This document shows positions 42,582-49,769 of a DNA stretch of 64,000 bases, piece after piece. The stretch lies in assembly GCA_015075585.1 (NCBI GenBank), contig JABTUB010000002.1, positions 434,001-498,000 of the forward strand, read 5' to 3'. Origin of the DNA: Chloracidobacterium sp. Its GTDB lineage: Bacteria; Acidobacteriota; Blastocatellia; Pyrinomonadales; Pyrinomonadaceae. A model generated the notes under the pieces. That model was not told the origin of the DNA and made no database searches. It saw nothing but the letters and a program-made list of their open reading frames with translations. Both the position numbers and the translations under genes were made by a program. Numbering within the stretch: position 1 is the first letter of the stretch; every line of letters begins with the position of its first letter.

Positions 42582-43355
42582 ATGGCACTCAGCAAACGAC
42601 TTTCGGCCGAATTTCTAGGAACGCTGTGGCTTGTTCTTGGAGGCTGCGGCAGTGCGGTACTTGCAGCGTCGATACCAAATGTCGGCATCGGTTATGCCGG
42701 TGTTGCACTTGCGTTCGGATTGACGGTACTCACCGGAGTTTACGCCCTCGGACATATATCGGGAGGACACTTTAATCCGGCCGTAACAGCGGGCCTGTGG
42801 GCCGCTAAACGCATCCCCGGCCGCGACGTTCTGCCGTATTGGATAGCACAGCTTTTGGGCGCCATCGCAGCGGCGGGCATTCTGTTCCTGATTGCAAGCA
42901 ATAAGCCGGGGTTTGCCATCGGCGGCTTTGCGGCGAACGGCTTTGGCGAACATTCACCGCAGAAGTACGAGATAATCGCCGCTTTTGCCGGTGAAGTTGT
43001 GATGACGTTCTTTTTCCTCGTCGTGATACTGGGGACCACGCATAGGAACTCGCCGTCGGGCTTTGCGGGACTAGCGATAGGCCTTTCGCTTACGCTAATC
43101 CATTTGGTGATGATACCGGTAACGAACACGTCGGTTAACCCGGCGCGAAGTACAGGCCCCGCCCTGATCCTTGCGATCTATTCCGACCCGTGGGCCCTCA
43201 AACAGCTGTGGCTGTTCTGGCTGGCGCCGTTGCTTGGCGGGCTGCTTGCGGGATATTTCTTTCCGTGGCTCGGCAGTGAACCTTCCGGCGATGTCGTGAT
43301 CGAGGAACGCGTCGTGGTCCAAGAGATCGTCGAAACCGGCGGCAAGAAGAAATAG
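42582..43355 (+). CDS. aqpZ: Aquaporin Z-type water channel
   Basis: Six-helix MIP channel of 257 residues. The two pore motifs are [10 protein letters not shown] (N65-P-A) and [14 protein letters not shown] (N186-P-A); the Arg after the second NPA (R189) belongs to the selectivity filter. The second motif's ARS, together with the His in [13 protein letters not shown], favours a water-specific AqpZ rather than a glycerol facilitator. Unlike E. coli AqpZ (231 residues) it has a charged C-terminal tail of about 25 residues ending in GGKKK. ATG 42582 was chosen over ATG 42576 because GGAGG is then 8 nt upstream. Confidence 0.94.
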   Translation: MALSKRLSAEFLGTLWLVLGGCGSAVLAASIPNVGIGYAGVALAFGLTVLTGVYALGHISGGHFNPAVTAGLWAAKRIPGRDVLPYWIAQLLGAIAAAGILFLIASNKPGFAIGGFAANGFGEHSPQKYEIIAAFAGEVVMTFFFLVVILGTTHRNSPSGFAGLAIGLSLTLIHLVMIPVTNTSVNPARSTGPALILAIYSDPWALKQLWLFWLAPLLGGLLAGYFFPWLGSEPSGDVVIEERVVVQEIVETGGKKK

Positions 43356-43368
43356 ATACTTGAAACTC

Positions 43369-43390
43369 CGGCGTGCCGCATGGCGCGCCG
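43369..43390. other. GC-rich 9-bp hairpin between aqpZ and tRNA-Ser(GGA)
   Basis: Arms 43369-43377 and 43382-43390 pair over nine positions (one G-U) around loop GCAT. It begins 14 nt after the aqpZ stop and ends 8 nt before the tRNA. No T-run follows, so it may stabilise the mRNA end or mark a processing point rather than terminate. Confidence 0.5.
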
Positions 43391-43398
43391 ACCTTTGC

Positions 43399-43488
43399 GG
43401 AAAGGTGCAAGAGTGGTTGAATTGGCAGCATTGGAAATGCTGTGAGCCTTAACGGGTTCCGTGGGTTCGAATCCCACCCTTTCCGCCA
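43399..43488 (+). tRNA. tRNA-Ser, anticodon GGA
   Basis: 90 nt with encoded CCA. Acceptor arms GGAAAGG and CCTTTCC pair perfectly. The D stem CAA/TTG shows a compensatory change against the other tRNA-Ser (CGA/TCG). Anticodon stem CAGCA/TGCTG encloses loop TTGGAAA with anticodon GGA at 43433-43435. The long variable arm is GAGCC/GGTTC. It reads UCC and UCU. No clear promoter lies directly upstream, so cotranscription with aqpZ is possible. Confidence 0.96.
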
Positions 43489-43728
43489 GCATATGGCCTC
43501 AGGCCCCGCACAACATTTGATCGTGAAACCCGCTAGGCGAGGAATCGAGCAACGGTAGCGATATCAAACGTGTGTTGCGGCTAAGTCTGAGGCCGCCATT
43601 TTTTGCCGATTGTTGTATCAAGAGCGGTATAGGGTTGAGGTTTCCTGATTTTTGATAAGCGTACAGGCATTCGATCACGCTCGGACCGATAACACATCGT
43701 AAGAACAATAGTTCGTACTAATGGACCG

Positions 43729-44190
43729 ATGAACGGAATACAGATCATAGAGACTTGGGAGATCCACAACCGAATTGATCTTTTCCTCTTGGCCAACATC
43801 CAAGAAGCATTTCTTTCAGATATCGCTGCCTCGAAGGGGCGAAGTGTGGGCGAACATTTCGCACATATTCATAATGTAAGAATGATGTGGCTAAAGGCCG
43901 CCGCACCTGAACTCCTAAATGGATCAAATAAGATCGAGAAAGCAGATATTACGAAAGAACGGCTTGAGGCTGAATTGAAAGCAAGCGGCAAGGCGATAAC
44001 CATGCTTTTGCAGGTCGGCTTTGAAAAAGGAAAGATCAAAGGATTTAAGCCTCATCCGGCTGCTTTTCTCGGATACTTGATCTCTCACGAGAGCCATCAC
44101 CGAGGTCAGATATTACTGTGTCTAAAGCAATCAGGGCATCCCGTCGAGAAAGAGGTACAGTACGGGATCTGGGATTGGGCTTCGCGATGA
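43729..44190 (+). CDS. DinB-family protein
   Basis: 153-residue DinB-like four-helix bundle. Candidate metal His residues are in VGEHFAHIHNVRMMWL and LISHESHHRGQILLCLKQSG; HESHHRGQI is the typical C-terminal H-x3-H region of this superfamily. The N-terminal phrase ETWEIHNRIDLFLLANI is like the DUF664/DinB_2 groups. The substrate is unknown; relatives include bacillithiol transferases. The 240 nt upstream (43489-43728) hold only a short minus-strand ORF that I do not believe. No ribosome site stands out. Confidence 0.85.
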   Translation: MNGIQIIETWEIHNRIDLFLLANIQEAFLSDIAASKGRSVGEHFAHIHNVRMMWLKAAAPELLNGSNKIEKADITKERLEAELKASGKAITMLLQVGFEKGKIKGFKPHPAAFLGYLISHESHHRGQILLCLKQSGHPVEKEVQYGIWDWASR

Positions 44191-44277
44191 TTATGAACAG
44201 CCTTTCCGCTCTTTAATGTACAATAGCGATCAATAGGCGGCACCGGCTGGCACGGTCCTGCCGCTTACGACAAGCCA

Positions 44278-44724
44278 ATGCCCGAACAACATGATCTAAG
44301 CAGATTTCTGACTGCCCAAGCGGGCACTTTTGAGCAAGCTTTTGCTGAAATTAGATCGGGCCGCAAGCGTTCTCATTGGATGTGGTTCATCTTTCCCCAA
44401 TTCAGAGGGCTCGGCTACAGCGAGATGTCGAGACGGTTCGCGATAAACAGCATAGATGAGGCACGATCGTACTTAGAACACCCGATCCTTGGAGTAAGGC
44501 TAAGGTCGATATGCAGTGAACTCTTAAAGTCGGACAATTCGGATCCGAACGCCATCTTCGGGAGTCCGGATGATCTCAAGCTCAGGTCAAGTATGACCTT
44601 GTTCGATCATGTTGATGAGGCTGACGAACGGATATTCAGAAAGGTCCTCAAAAAGTTCTTTGCCGGGCGGGAGGATGAACGTACTGTCGAGTTGTTGGAA
44701 CAGCAGCACACGGACTCGGCGTAG
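44278..44724 (+). CDS. DUF1810-family protein
   Basis: 148-residue protein of the DUF1810 group (sometimes labelled calpastatin-like). DLSRFLTAQAGTFEQAFAEI, then SGRKRSHWMWFIFPQFRGLG, is the family signature. LEHPILGVRLRSICSELLKS and FGSPDDLKLRSSMTLFDHV are further conserved blocks. The fold is helical and soluble; the role is unknown. An 87-nt gap separates it from the DinB-like gene, and a strong bidirectional terminator follows 36 nt after its stop. Confidence 0.85.
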   Translation: MPEQHDLSRFLTAQAGTFEQAFAEIRSGRKRSHWMWFIFPQFRGLGYSEMSRRFAINSIDEARSYLEHPILGVRLRSICSELLKSDNSDPNAIFGSPDDLKLRSSMTLFDHVDEADERIFRKVLKKFFAGREDERTVELLEQQHTDSA

Positions 44725-44759
44725 GAGCGAACCAATAGGCAAAATTTAACGCGCAAATA

Positions 44760-44809
44760 AAGGGCATTGCCGGAAAGTACCGAAACTTAACCGCCGGCAA
44801 CGCCCTTTT
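44760..44809. terminator. Strong bidirectional Rho-independent terminator
   Basis: Arms 44760-44773 and 44794-44807 form a stem of 14 positions with one A-C mismatch (GGGC-A-TTGCCGG against CCGGCAA-C-GCCC). Terminal A and T runs on both sides give T-tails on either strand. It serves the convergent DUF1810 and acyl-CoA dehydrogenase genes. Confidence 0.88.
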
Positions 44810-44824
44810 CTGCTGCACTTTGAA

Positions 44825-46030
44825 CTACGAGGCTTTGTACGGCGGCAGCGTAACGCGAGCCTGCTTCTCTTTCTTGAGGCCGAGGGCCCAATCTGCCTGC
44901 ATCAGCGTGTGTATGTCGCGGGTTCCTTCATAGATCACCGCGGCCTTGCAGTTCCGCAGATAACGCTCGACGGGATAATCGTTCGTGTATCCATTCGCGC
45001 CGTGGACTTCGATCGCCATCGAAGCTGCCTTTTCGCTCCGCGTGGTCGCCTGCCATTTCGCCATCGAGGCGGCCTTTCCTGAGGGCTTGCCGGCATTCTT
45101 CAGATAGCCGCATTTTAGCCAAAGGAGGTGCGACATTTCGTAATCGGCTTCCATATTGGCGATCTTTTGCTTGACGAGTTGAAAATGAGCGATCGTTTGG
45201 CCCTGAACCTCGCGAGTGTTCGCATAGGCGATCGACGCATCGCGGCATGCGCGAATAACGCCCGTTGCGCCGCTTGCAACGGTATATCGCCCGTTCTCAA
45301 GGGCGAACATCGCGATCTTGAAGCCCTCGCCTTCCTTGCCGAGCATATTCGCCTGCGGCACGCGGACGTCCTGCAGCGAGAAGAAGCCCGTGTTACCGGC
45401 ACGAATGCCGAGTTTGCCGTGGATCGTGCCGCTCGAAAAGCCCGGCATCGTGCGTTCGACGATGAAGCACGAAAGTCCGCTGTGGTCGCGCACCTTTTGC
45501 TTTTCGGGATCCGTCCAGCAGAAGAAAAGGAAGTTATCCGCGAGATCTGCGAGTGAGATCCACATTTTTTCGCCGTTCAGGATCCAATCGTCGCCGTCGC
45601 GGCGAGCGGTCGAACGCATCCCGATGACGTCGCTGCCCGCGTTGGGTTCCGTCAGGCCGAAGGTGGCAAGTTTCTCGCCTTTTGCCTGCGGAACGAGATA
45701 TTTCTGTTTCTGCTCCTCGGTGCCCCAGGAATAAAGGGTCAGGCTGTTAAGCCCGACGTGTACGCTCATCGCGACGCGAAGGAATGTGTCGCAAGCTTCA
45801 AGCTCTTCGCATACAAGGCCGAGTGAGACATAATCAAAGCCTGCACCGCCGTATTGCTCAGGAATGCAGACGCCCATAAGGCCGAGTTCTTTCATCGTCT
45901 GAAAGACTTTCGGCTCGTAATGGGCCTTTTCGTCCCATTCTTTGATATACGGTTCGACCTCGCCCGCACAAAATTCGCGGACCGTTTGTTGAAGTGCAAG
46001 TTGTTCTTCCGAAAGTTCTAGTTCGATCAC
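44825..46030 (-). CDS. Acyl-CoA dehydrogenase
   Basis: FAD enzyme that oxidises acyl-CoA to enoyl-CoA, 401 residues. The N-terminal helical domain includes LGLMGVCIPEQYGGAGFDYV. The middle beta domain has LATFGLTEPNAGSDVIGM, the family's flavin-contact signature, and the C-terminal helices contain EVHGANGYTNDYPVERYLRN and AAVIYEGTRDIHTLMQA. The latter holds the probable catalytic Glu (E of IYEGT), the position used by short- and medium-chain enzymes. GTG 46030 was chosen: GGAGAGG lies 11 nt upstream and would fall inside the protein if TTG 46051 were used. Electron acceptor ETF is not in the window. Confidence 0.92.
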   Translation of the reverse strand: MIELELSEEQLALQQTVREFCAGEVEPYIKEWDEKAHYEPKVFQTMKELGLMGVCIPEQYGGAGFDYVSLGLVCEELEACDTFLRVAMSVHVGLNSLTLYSWGTEEQKQKYLVPQAKGEKLATFGLTEPNAGSDVIGMRSTARRDGDDWILNGEKMWISLADLADNFLFFCWTDPEKQKVRDHSGLSCFIVERTMPGFSSGTIHGKLGIRAGNTGFFSLQDVRVPQANMLGKEGEGFKIAMFALENGRYTVASGATGVIRACRDASIAYANTREVQGQTIAHFQLVKQKIANMEADYEMSHLLWLKCGYLKNAGKPSGKAASMAKWQATTRSEKAASMAIEVHGANGYTNDYPVERYLRNCKAAVIYEGTRDIHTLMQADWALGLKKEKQARVTLPPYKAS

Positions 46031-46061
46031 GGATGCTGTTTCCCTCTCCAAAATTTGAATA

Positions 46062-46070
46062 TGCTAAAAT
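46062..46070 (+). promoter_or_regulatory. Extended -10 promoter candidate for moeA
   Basis: TGCTAAAAT matches the extended -10 pattern with 5 of 6 hexamer positions. Start would be near 46077, giving a leader of about 62 nt. No -35 box at 17 nt, as is usual for extended -10 promoters. No molybdenum-cofactor riboswitch-like structure was seen in the leader. Confidence 0.4.
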
Positions 46071-46138
46071 CTTAAAAGTAAGTACAAACAGGCATTTTAC
46101 CACTTGTTCGGAGCGATGTCCTGCTTTCAGTTCACCTT

Positions 46139-47332
46139 ATGATCAGCATTTCCTCCGCCGAACGCATCATCAGGCGGCAAACAGGCGCCGGCCCGGCAGA
46201 ACGCATCGCGATATTTGACGCGGTCGGGCGTATCCTTGCTGAGGATGTTATCGCGGACACCGACCTGCCGCCATTCAACCGTTCGCAGATGGACGGCTAT
46301 GCCGTCATAGCAAGCGATACGGCAAATGCACCGGCTGAATTGAGGATCATTGGCGAATCTTCCGCAGGCCACGGCTGGGATGGGCGCGTCCGTCGCGGCG
46401 AATCCGTTCGCATTATGACCGGAGCACGCGTTCCGAAGGGCGCTGATGCTGTGCAGCGTGTTGAGCGTACAAGCGAATCCGGCGGTACAGTTACGATCAA
46501 GGAGGCTGTGGCGAAGCGAACGTCAATAGTCCCGAAAGGCTCAGAGGTACGCAAGGGACGCCGTGTGCTGCGTATCGGCGACCGGATCACGCCGAACAAC
46601 ATCTCGGCGGCCGCTGCCTTTGGCTATGCAAAGGTACTCGTAGGCCGCAGGCCGCGCGTGGCGATACTTTCGACAGGCGACGAGATCGTCGAGATCGCAA
46701 CAAAGCCGAAGCCCGATCAGATACGCAACTCAAATTCCGTAATGCTCAAGGCACTTGCCGAGGCCGCAGGTGCCGAGTGCGAACTGCTGGCAAAGGCCGG
46801 CGACGACCTCGCATCGATAAAGCAGCAGATAAAGGCCGCATCGCGCAAAAAGGACGTACTGCTGACGACGGGCGGCGTCTCGGTCGGAAAATACGACCTT
46901 ACAAAGGTGGCTCTGCATGAGCTTGGCGCCGAAGTTTTTTTTGAAAAACTTAGGCTCAAGCCCGGCAAGCCGATGATATTTGCACGGCTTGGCAAGATGC
47001 TGATCTTCGCATTGCCCGGCAATCCGGTATCGGCGACCGTTACATATCAGCTTTTTGTCCGGCCGGCGTTGCTGCGTATGCAGGGTGTCCGCTCAAGCGG
47101 TTTGGAATGGGCAACGGCGGTCGCCGCAAAGCGTGTAAAGGCGGCCGTCGGACGCGACACCTTTGTTAACGCGCGGCTTTCAACTGATGAGAAGGGCACA
47201 CTGATCGCGACGCCGCTGCGCACTTCGGGTTCATCTGATCTTGTCGGATATTCTGCTGCCGAGGCGTTGATATTCGCACCTGCCGATTCAGTTATCGAGG
47301 CGGGCGAGGCAGCAAGGATCGTTTTTGTTTAG
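46139..47332 (+). CDS. moeA: Molybdopterin molybdenumtransferase
   Basis: Inserts molybdate into adenylated molybdopterin; 397 residues. LPPFNRSQMDGYAV is the domain-III signature, RIMTGARVPKGADAVQRVE a second block, and VAILSTGDEIVE with LLTTGGVSVGKYD the MogA-like fold active-site region. FALPGNPVSATVTYQLF and the C-terminal beta-barrel domain IV complete it. Together with moaC 50 nt downstream it points to molybdoenzymes in the organism. The upstream region carries an extended -10 box; no Shine-Dalgarno is obvious. Confidence 0.95.
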   Translation: MISISSAERIIRRQTGAGPAERIAIFDAVGRILAEDVIADTDLPPFNRSQMDGYAVIASDTANAPAELRIIGESSAGHGWDGRVRRGESVRIMTGARVPKGADAVQRVERTSESGGTVTIKEAVAKRTSIVPKGSEVRKGRRVLRIGDRITPNNISAAAAFGYAKVLVGRRPRVAILSTGDEIVEIATKPKPDQIRNSNSVMLKALAEAAGAECELLAKAGDDLASIKQQIKAASRKKDVLLTTGGVSVGKYDLTKVALHELGAEVFFEKLRLKPGKPMIFARLGKMLIFALPGNPVSATVTYQLFVRPALLRMQGVRSSGLEWATAVAAKRVKAAVGRDTFVNARLSTDEKGTLIATPLRTSGSSDLVGYSAAEALIFAPADSVIEAGEAARIVFV

Positions 47333-47382
47333 GGTAGCGATCTATCGGAGCATTTGAGGCAGAAGGCCTCAGGAGTCAAACA

Positions 47383-47847
47383 ATGAGTGAGCTTTCACAT
47401 TACGCCGATGACGGACGGGTCGAGATGGTCGATGTTTCGGCAAAGGCGGTAACGCAGCGCAGAGCCGTCGCCTCAGGCAAGGTCATCCTTTCTGCTTCTA
47501 CTATCGAGGCGATCAATGCTAATAAAACGCCGAAGGGCGACCCGCTCGAGATCGCCCGGATCGCGGGCATTATGGCCGCAAAACGCACGTCAGAATTGAT
47601 CCCGCTATGCCATCAGATCAATTTGTCGAAGGTCAACCTGACGGCGGAGATGGTTTCGGACGGCGTCGAACTCACTGCAGAAGCAATAACCGACGCAAAG
47701 ACCGGTGTCGAAATGGAAGCTCTGACAGCCGTTTCCGTTGCCGCACTTACGATCTACGACATGTGTAAAGCTGTTCAGAAAGATATTGTAATTGCTGACA
47801 TAAAGCTTGTTTTGAAGACGGGCGGCAAGCGGGACCACGGTGTTTGA
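47383..47847 (+). CDS. moaC: Cyclic pyranopterin monophosphate synthase
   Basis: Second step of molybdenum-cofactor synthesis, converting the MoaA product (3',8-cyclo-7,8-dihydro-GTP) to cyclic pyranopterin monophosphate. 154 residues, normal length. VDVSAKAVTQRRAVASGKV, KRTSELIPLCHQINLSKV (active-site His region) and DAKTGVEMEALTAVSVAALT are family signatures. KDIVIADIKLVLKTGGKR carries the C-terminal catalytic Lys. The ATG has AGGAG 7 nt upstream. The start codon follows moeA by 50 nt, so an operon is likely. Confidence 0.96.
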   Translation: MSELSHYADDGRVEMVDVSAKAVTQRRAVASGKVILSASTIEAINANKTPKGDPLEIARIAGIMAAKRTSELIPLCHQINLSKVNLTAEMVSDGVELTAEAITDAKTGVEMEALTAVSVAALTIYDMCKAVQKDIVIADIKLVLKTGGKRDHGV

Positions 47848-47913
47848 GGCCGAGCTTTTGAACAACCGCCGCTAAGTGAGCGTACTTGGTACAGTGAGCA
47901 GGAGGCACGATAT

Positions 47914-48702
47914 ATGAGTTACACGATCGCTGAGGACGCGAAGCCGCAGGTGATGCTCTTGGCCGCGGCAACACTTATAAGCGTTGGGCTTTGGGTCGTT
48001 GCATGGTTCATACCGACGGCGGCATACATTTACTATCCGCTGCAGCTATTTGCGACGTTCATACACGAGGCGAGCCACGCGCTTGTCGCTCTCTTGACGG
48101 GAAATTCCGTTTCGAGCCTGACCGTGTCGCCGGATACGAGCGGCGCCGTATGGTCAAGCGGCAGCGGCCTTTCGGGGCTTCTGATCTCAAGTGCAGGCTA
48201 TGTAGGAGCGACGGCTTACGGTACGGCATTGCTCGTATGGATACGGTTCGGCCGTTCGCCGCGAACGCCGCTCTATTTCTCAGGAGCACTTATCGGGCTT
48301 ATGACCATTTCATTCGGACTGCTCCTGCCTTTCTGGAACTTTTTCGACAACGTTACACTCGGAAGTGTTGCATTTACTGTGTTTGCGGGCCTTGCCATTA
48401 CTGCCGCTCTGTTTGCGATCGCTCGTTGGGCTCCGATCCGCTGGGCACATTTCGCCTTGGCATTCCTGTCGGTGCAGTGTTTGCTCAACGCATTTTTCAG
48501 CCTTCGCGATCTGTTCGTCATCTCGACAACGACCGACCGCGGCACCGACGCCGCCAATATGGCCGCAGCGACCGGCATCCCGGCAGTTATATGGGTAGTT
48601 TTATGGGTCGCGATCTCATTGGTTATAATTGCCCTCGGCATACGGCTTTACGCCGCCACGGGTAAAAAAGGAACAGACACTGTTTTTGAAGACAAATTAT
48701 GA
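47914..48702 (+). CDS. M50B-like membrane metalloprotease
   Basis: 262-residue integral membrane protein with about seven helices. LFATFIHEASHALVALLTGN holds the HExxH motif (HEASH) inside a helix, as in the Peptidase_M50B-like group. A second candidate ligand region (NxxPxxP/D in S2P proteases) is not evident, which is usual in this subgroup. It may cleave a membrane substrate or be a protease-like chaperone. A clear AGGAGG lies 8 nt before ATG. Its stop overlaps the next gene's start by 4 nt (ATGA). Confidence 0.82.
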   Translation: MSYTIAEDAKPQVMLLAAATLISVGLWVVAWFIPTAAYIYYPLQLFATFIHEASHALVALLTGNSVSSLTVSPDTSGAVWSSGSGLSGLLISSAGYVGATAYGTALLVWIRFGRSPRTPLYFSGALIGLMTISFGLLLPFWNFFDNVTLGSVAFTVFAGLAITAALFAIARWAPIRWAHFALAFLSVQCLLNAFFSLRDLFVISTTTDRGTDAANMAAATGIPAVIWVVLWVAISLVIIALGIRLYAATGKKGTDTVFEDKL

Positions 48703-49457
48703 GGCCGATCAATATCCTTCTCTTATTGCTTTTATCCGCCGCTGTATTCTACGGCCAAACCAAAACGGTTGAACCTTTGGCGTCATATCCTCCGTTCGCC
48801 GACTCGCTGCAACTGGTTGTCGTTACCGCAAGGGACTGGAATTCCAGCATCGGAACTGCTCGGCTGTTCAACCGTGAGGACACGAGGTCGAAATGGAAGC
48901 CCGCAAGTGACAAATTCGCTGTTGTCTTAGGAAAGAACGGACTTGCTCTCGCAAAAGGCGTTACGGCGAAAGACTTTACAACGGTCAAGGCAGAGGGCGA
49001 CGGCCGCTCGCCCGCCGGGCTTTTTCCTCTAACCGAGGCATTCGGCACCGGCGTCAAACCAGTCGCCGTTGAAATGCCGTATTCAAAGCTCGGCGAATAT
49101 ACCGAGTGTGTTGATGATCCGCGTTCGCAATTCTATAACAGGATCGTCGATAGGATGAAGGTCGGCGTCTTCGACTGGAAAAGCTCCGAGAAGATGCTCG
49201 CCGTCGGTGAGCCTTATGCGTTAGGGGTCTTTGTCGGTTTTAATTCGTTTCCGGTCGAAAAAGGCAGCGGCTCATGCATATTCCTGCACGTTTGGAAGGA
49301 TCAGAACACTGCGACGGAAGGCTGCACCGCAATGGAACGCCGCAACGTCGAACGCATTCTCGGCTGGATCGTGCGTTCAAAGAACCCGTACCTCGTACAG
49401 CTCACCGAAGCCGACTACAAAACGAAACAAAAGGCGTGGGAACTGCCGAAACTTTAG
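48699..49457 (+). CDS. Secreted L,D-transpeptidase-like (YkuD) protein
   Basis: 252-residue exported protein with signal peptide RPINILLLLLLSAAVFYGQ. GDGRSPAGLFPLTEAFGTG is typical of YkuD-like enzymes (D/P/xG loop), and SCIFLHVWKDQNTATEGCTA has H197 and nucleophile C209 in the HxxxxxxxxSxGC-type motif, here TEGC. Such proteins crosslink or link lipoproteins to peptidoglycan, or have other cysteine-acyl chemistry. It overlaps the M50-like gene by 4 nt, so both probably act in the envelope. Confidence 0.85.
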   Translation: MRPINILLLLLLSAAVFYGQTKTVEPLASYPPFADSLQLVVVTARDWNSSIGTARLFNREDTRSKWKPASDKFAVVLGKNGLALAKGVTAKDFTTVKAEGDGRSPAGLFPLTEAFGTGVKPVAVEMPYSKLGEYTECVDDPRSQFYNRIVDRMKVGVFDWKSSEKMLAVGEPYALGVFVGFNSFPVEKGSGSCIFLHVWKDQNTATEGCTAMERRNVERILGWIVRSKNPYLVQLTEADYKTKQKAWELPKL

Positions 49458-49465
49458 ATTCGCTT

Positions 49466-49699
49466 GTGATCGGATCGCGTCTTTTGGTTCGTTCGCGGAC
49501 TGACTGGCGTTTCGCGTCCGTGGCGCGCCGCACCGAGGAGGACGTCATCATCAGCGTTTGTTCGCCGACCGGATACACCTATCGGCTTCGGCGCAGCGCA
49601 TCGACACCTATCGAGCGCGAGGGCCCGCTCTGCATACTTCCCTTTGAGTGTGATGATACTTGGCACGACAATCTCACGGCATACGACACGCGCTGGTAG
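49466..49699 (+). CDS. Small hypothetical protein (77 aa, GTG start)
   Basis: A frame starting at GTG 49466, 8 nt after the transpeptidase stop, has no internal stop and reads like a real protein: RFASVARRTEEDVIISVCSP, then TGYTYRLRRSASTPI and FECDDTWHDNLTAYDTRW. The composition (beta-strand-like with conserved-looking Trp and Asp) is unlike random frames. No family was recognised and no Shine-Dalgarno is present, though it may be translationally coupled. It could also be a chance open frame. Confidence 0.45.
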   Translation: MIGSRLLVRSRTDWRFASVARRTEEDVIISVCSPTGYTYRLRRSASTPIEREGPLCILPFECDDTWHDNLTAYDTRW

Positions 49700-49751
49700 C
49701 GGCAACTCGCTTTCCCTTCGCATCTGATCGGACGCTCTGATAAACTGTATC

Positions 49752-49769
49752 TTTGCCCTTATGGGCAAA
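49752..49769. promoter_or_regulatory. Perfect 7-bp hairpin with the uvrA start in its loop
   Basis: TTTGCCC and GGGCAAA pair perfectly around TTAT; the first candidate ATG (49761) spans loop and stem, and ATG 49770 follows the stem directly. A TGATAAACT extended -10-like box ends at 49746. It may regulate uvrA translation or be an operator; it does not match an E. coli LexA box. Confidence 0.5.

Noticed and set aside
43499-43708. 69-aa minus-strand ORF after tRNA-Ser(GGA)
   Set aside because: Considered as an integrase remnant because it adjoins a tRNA. No catalytic motif, no direct repeat of the tRNA end, and no start signal were found.
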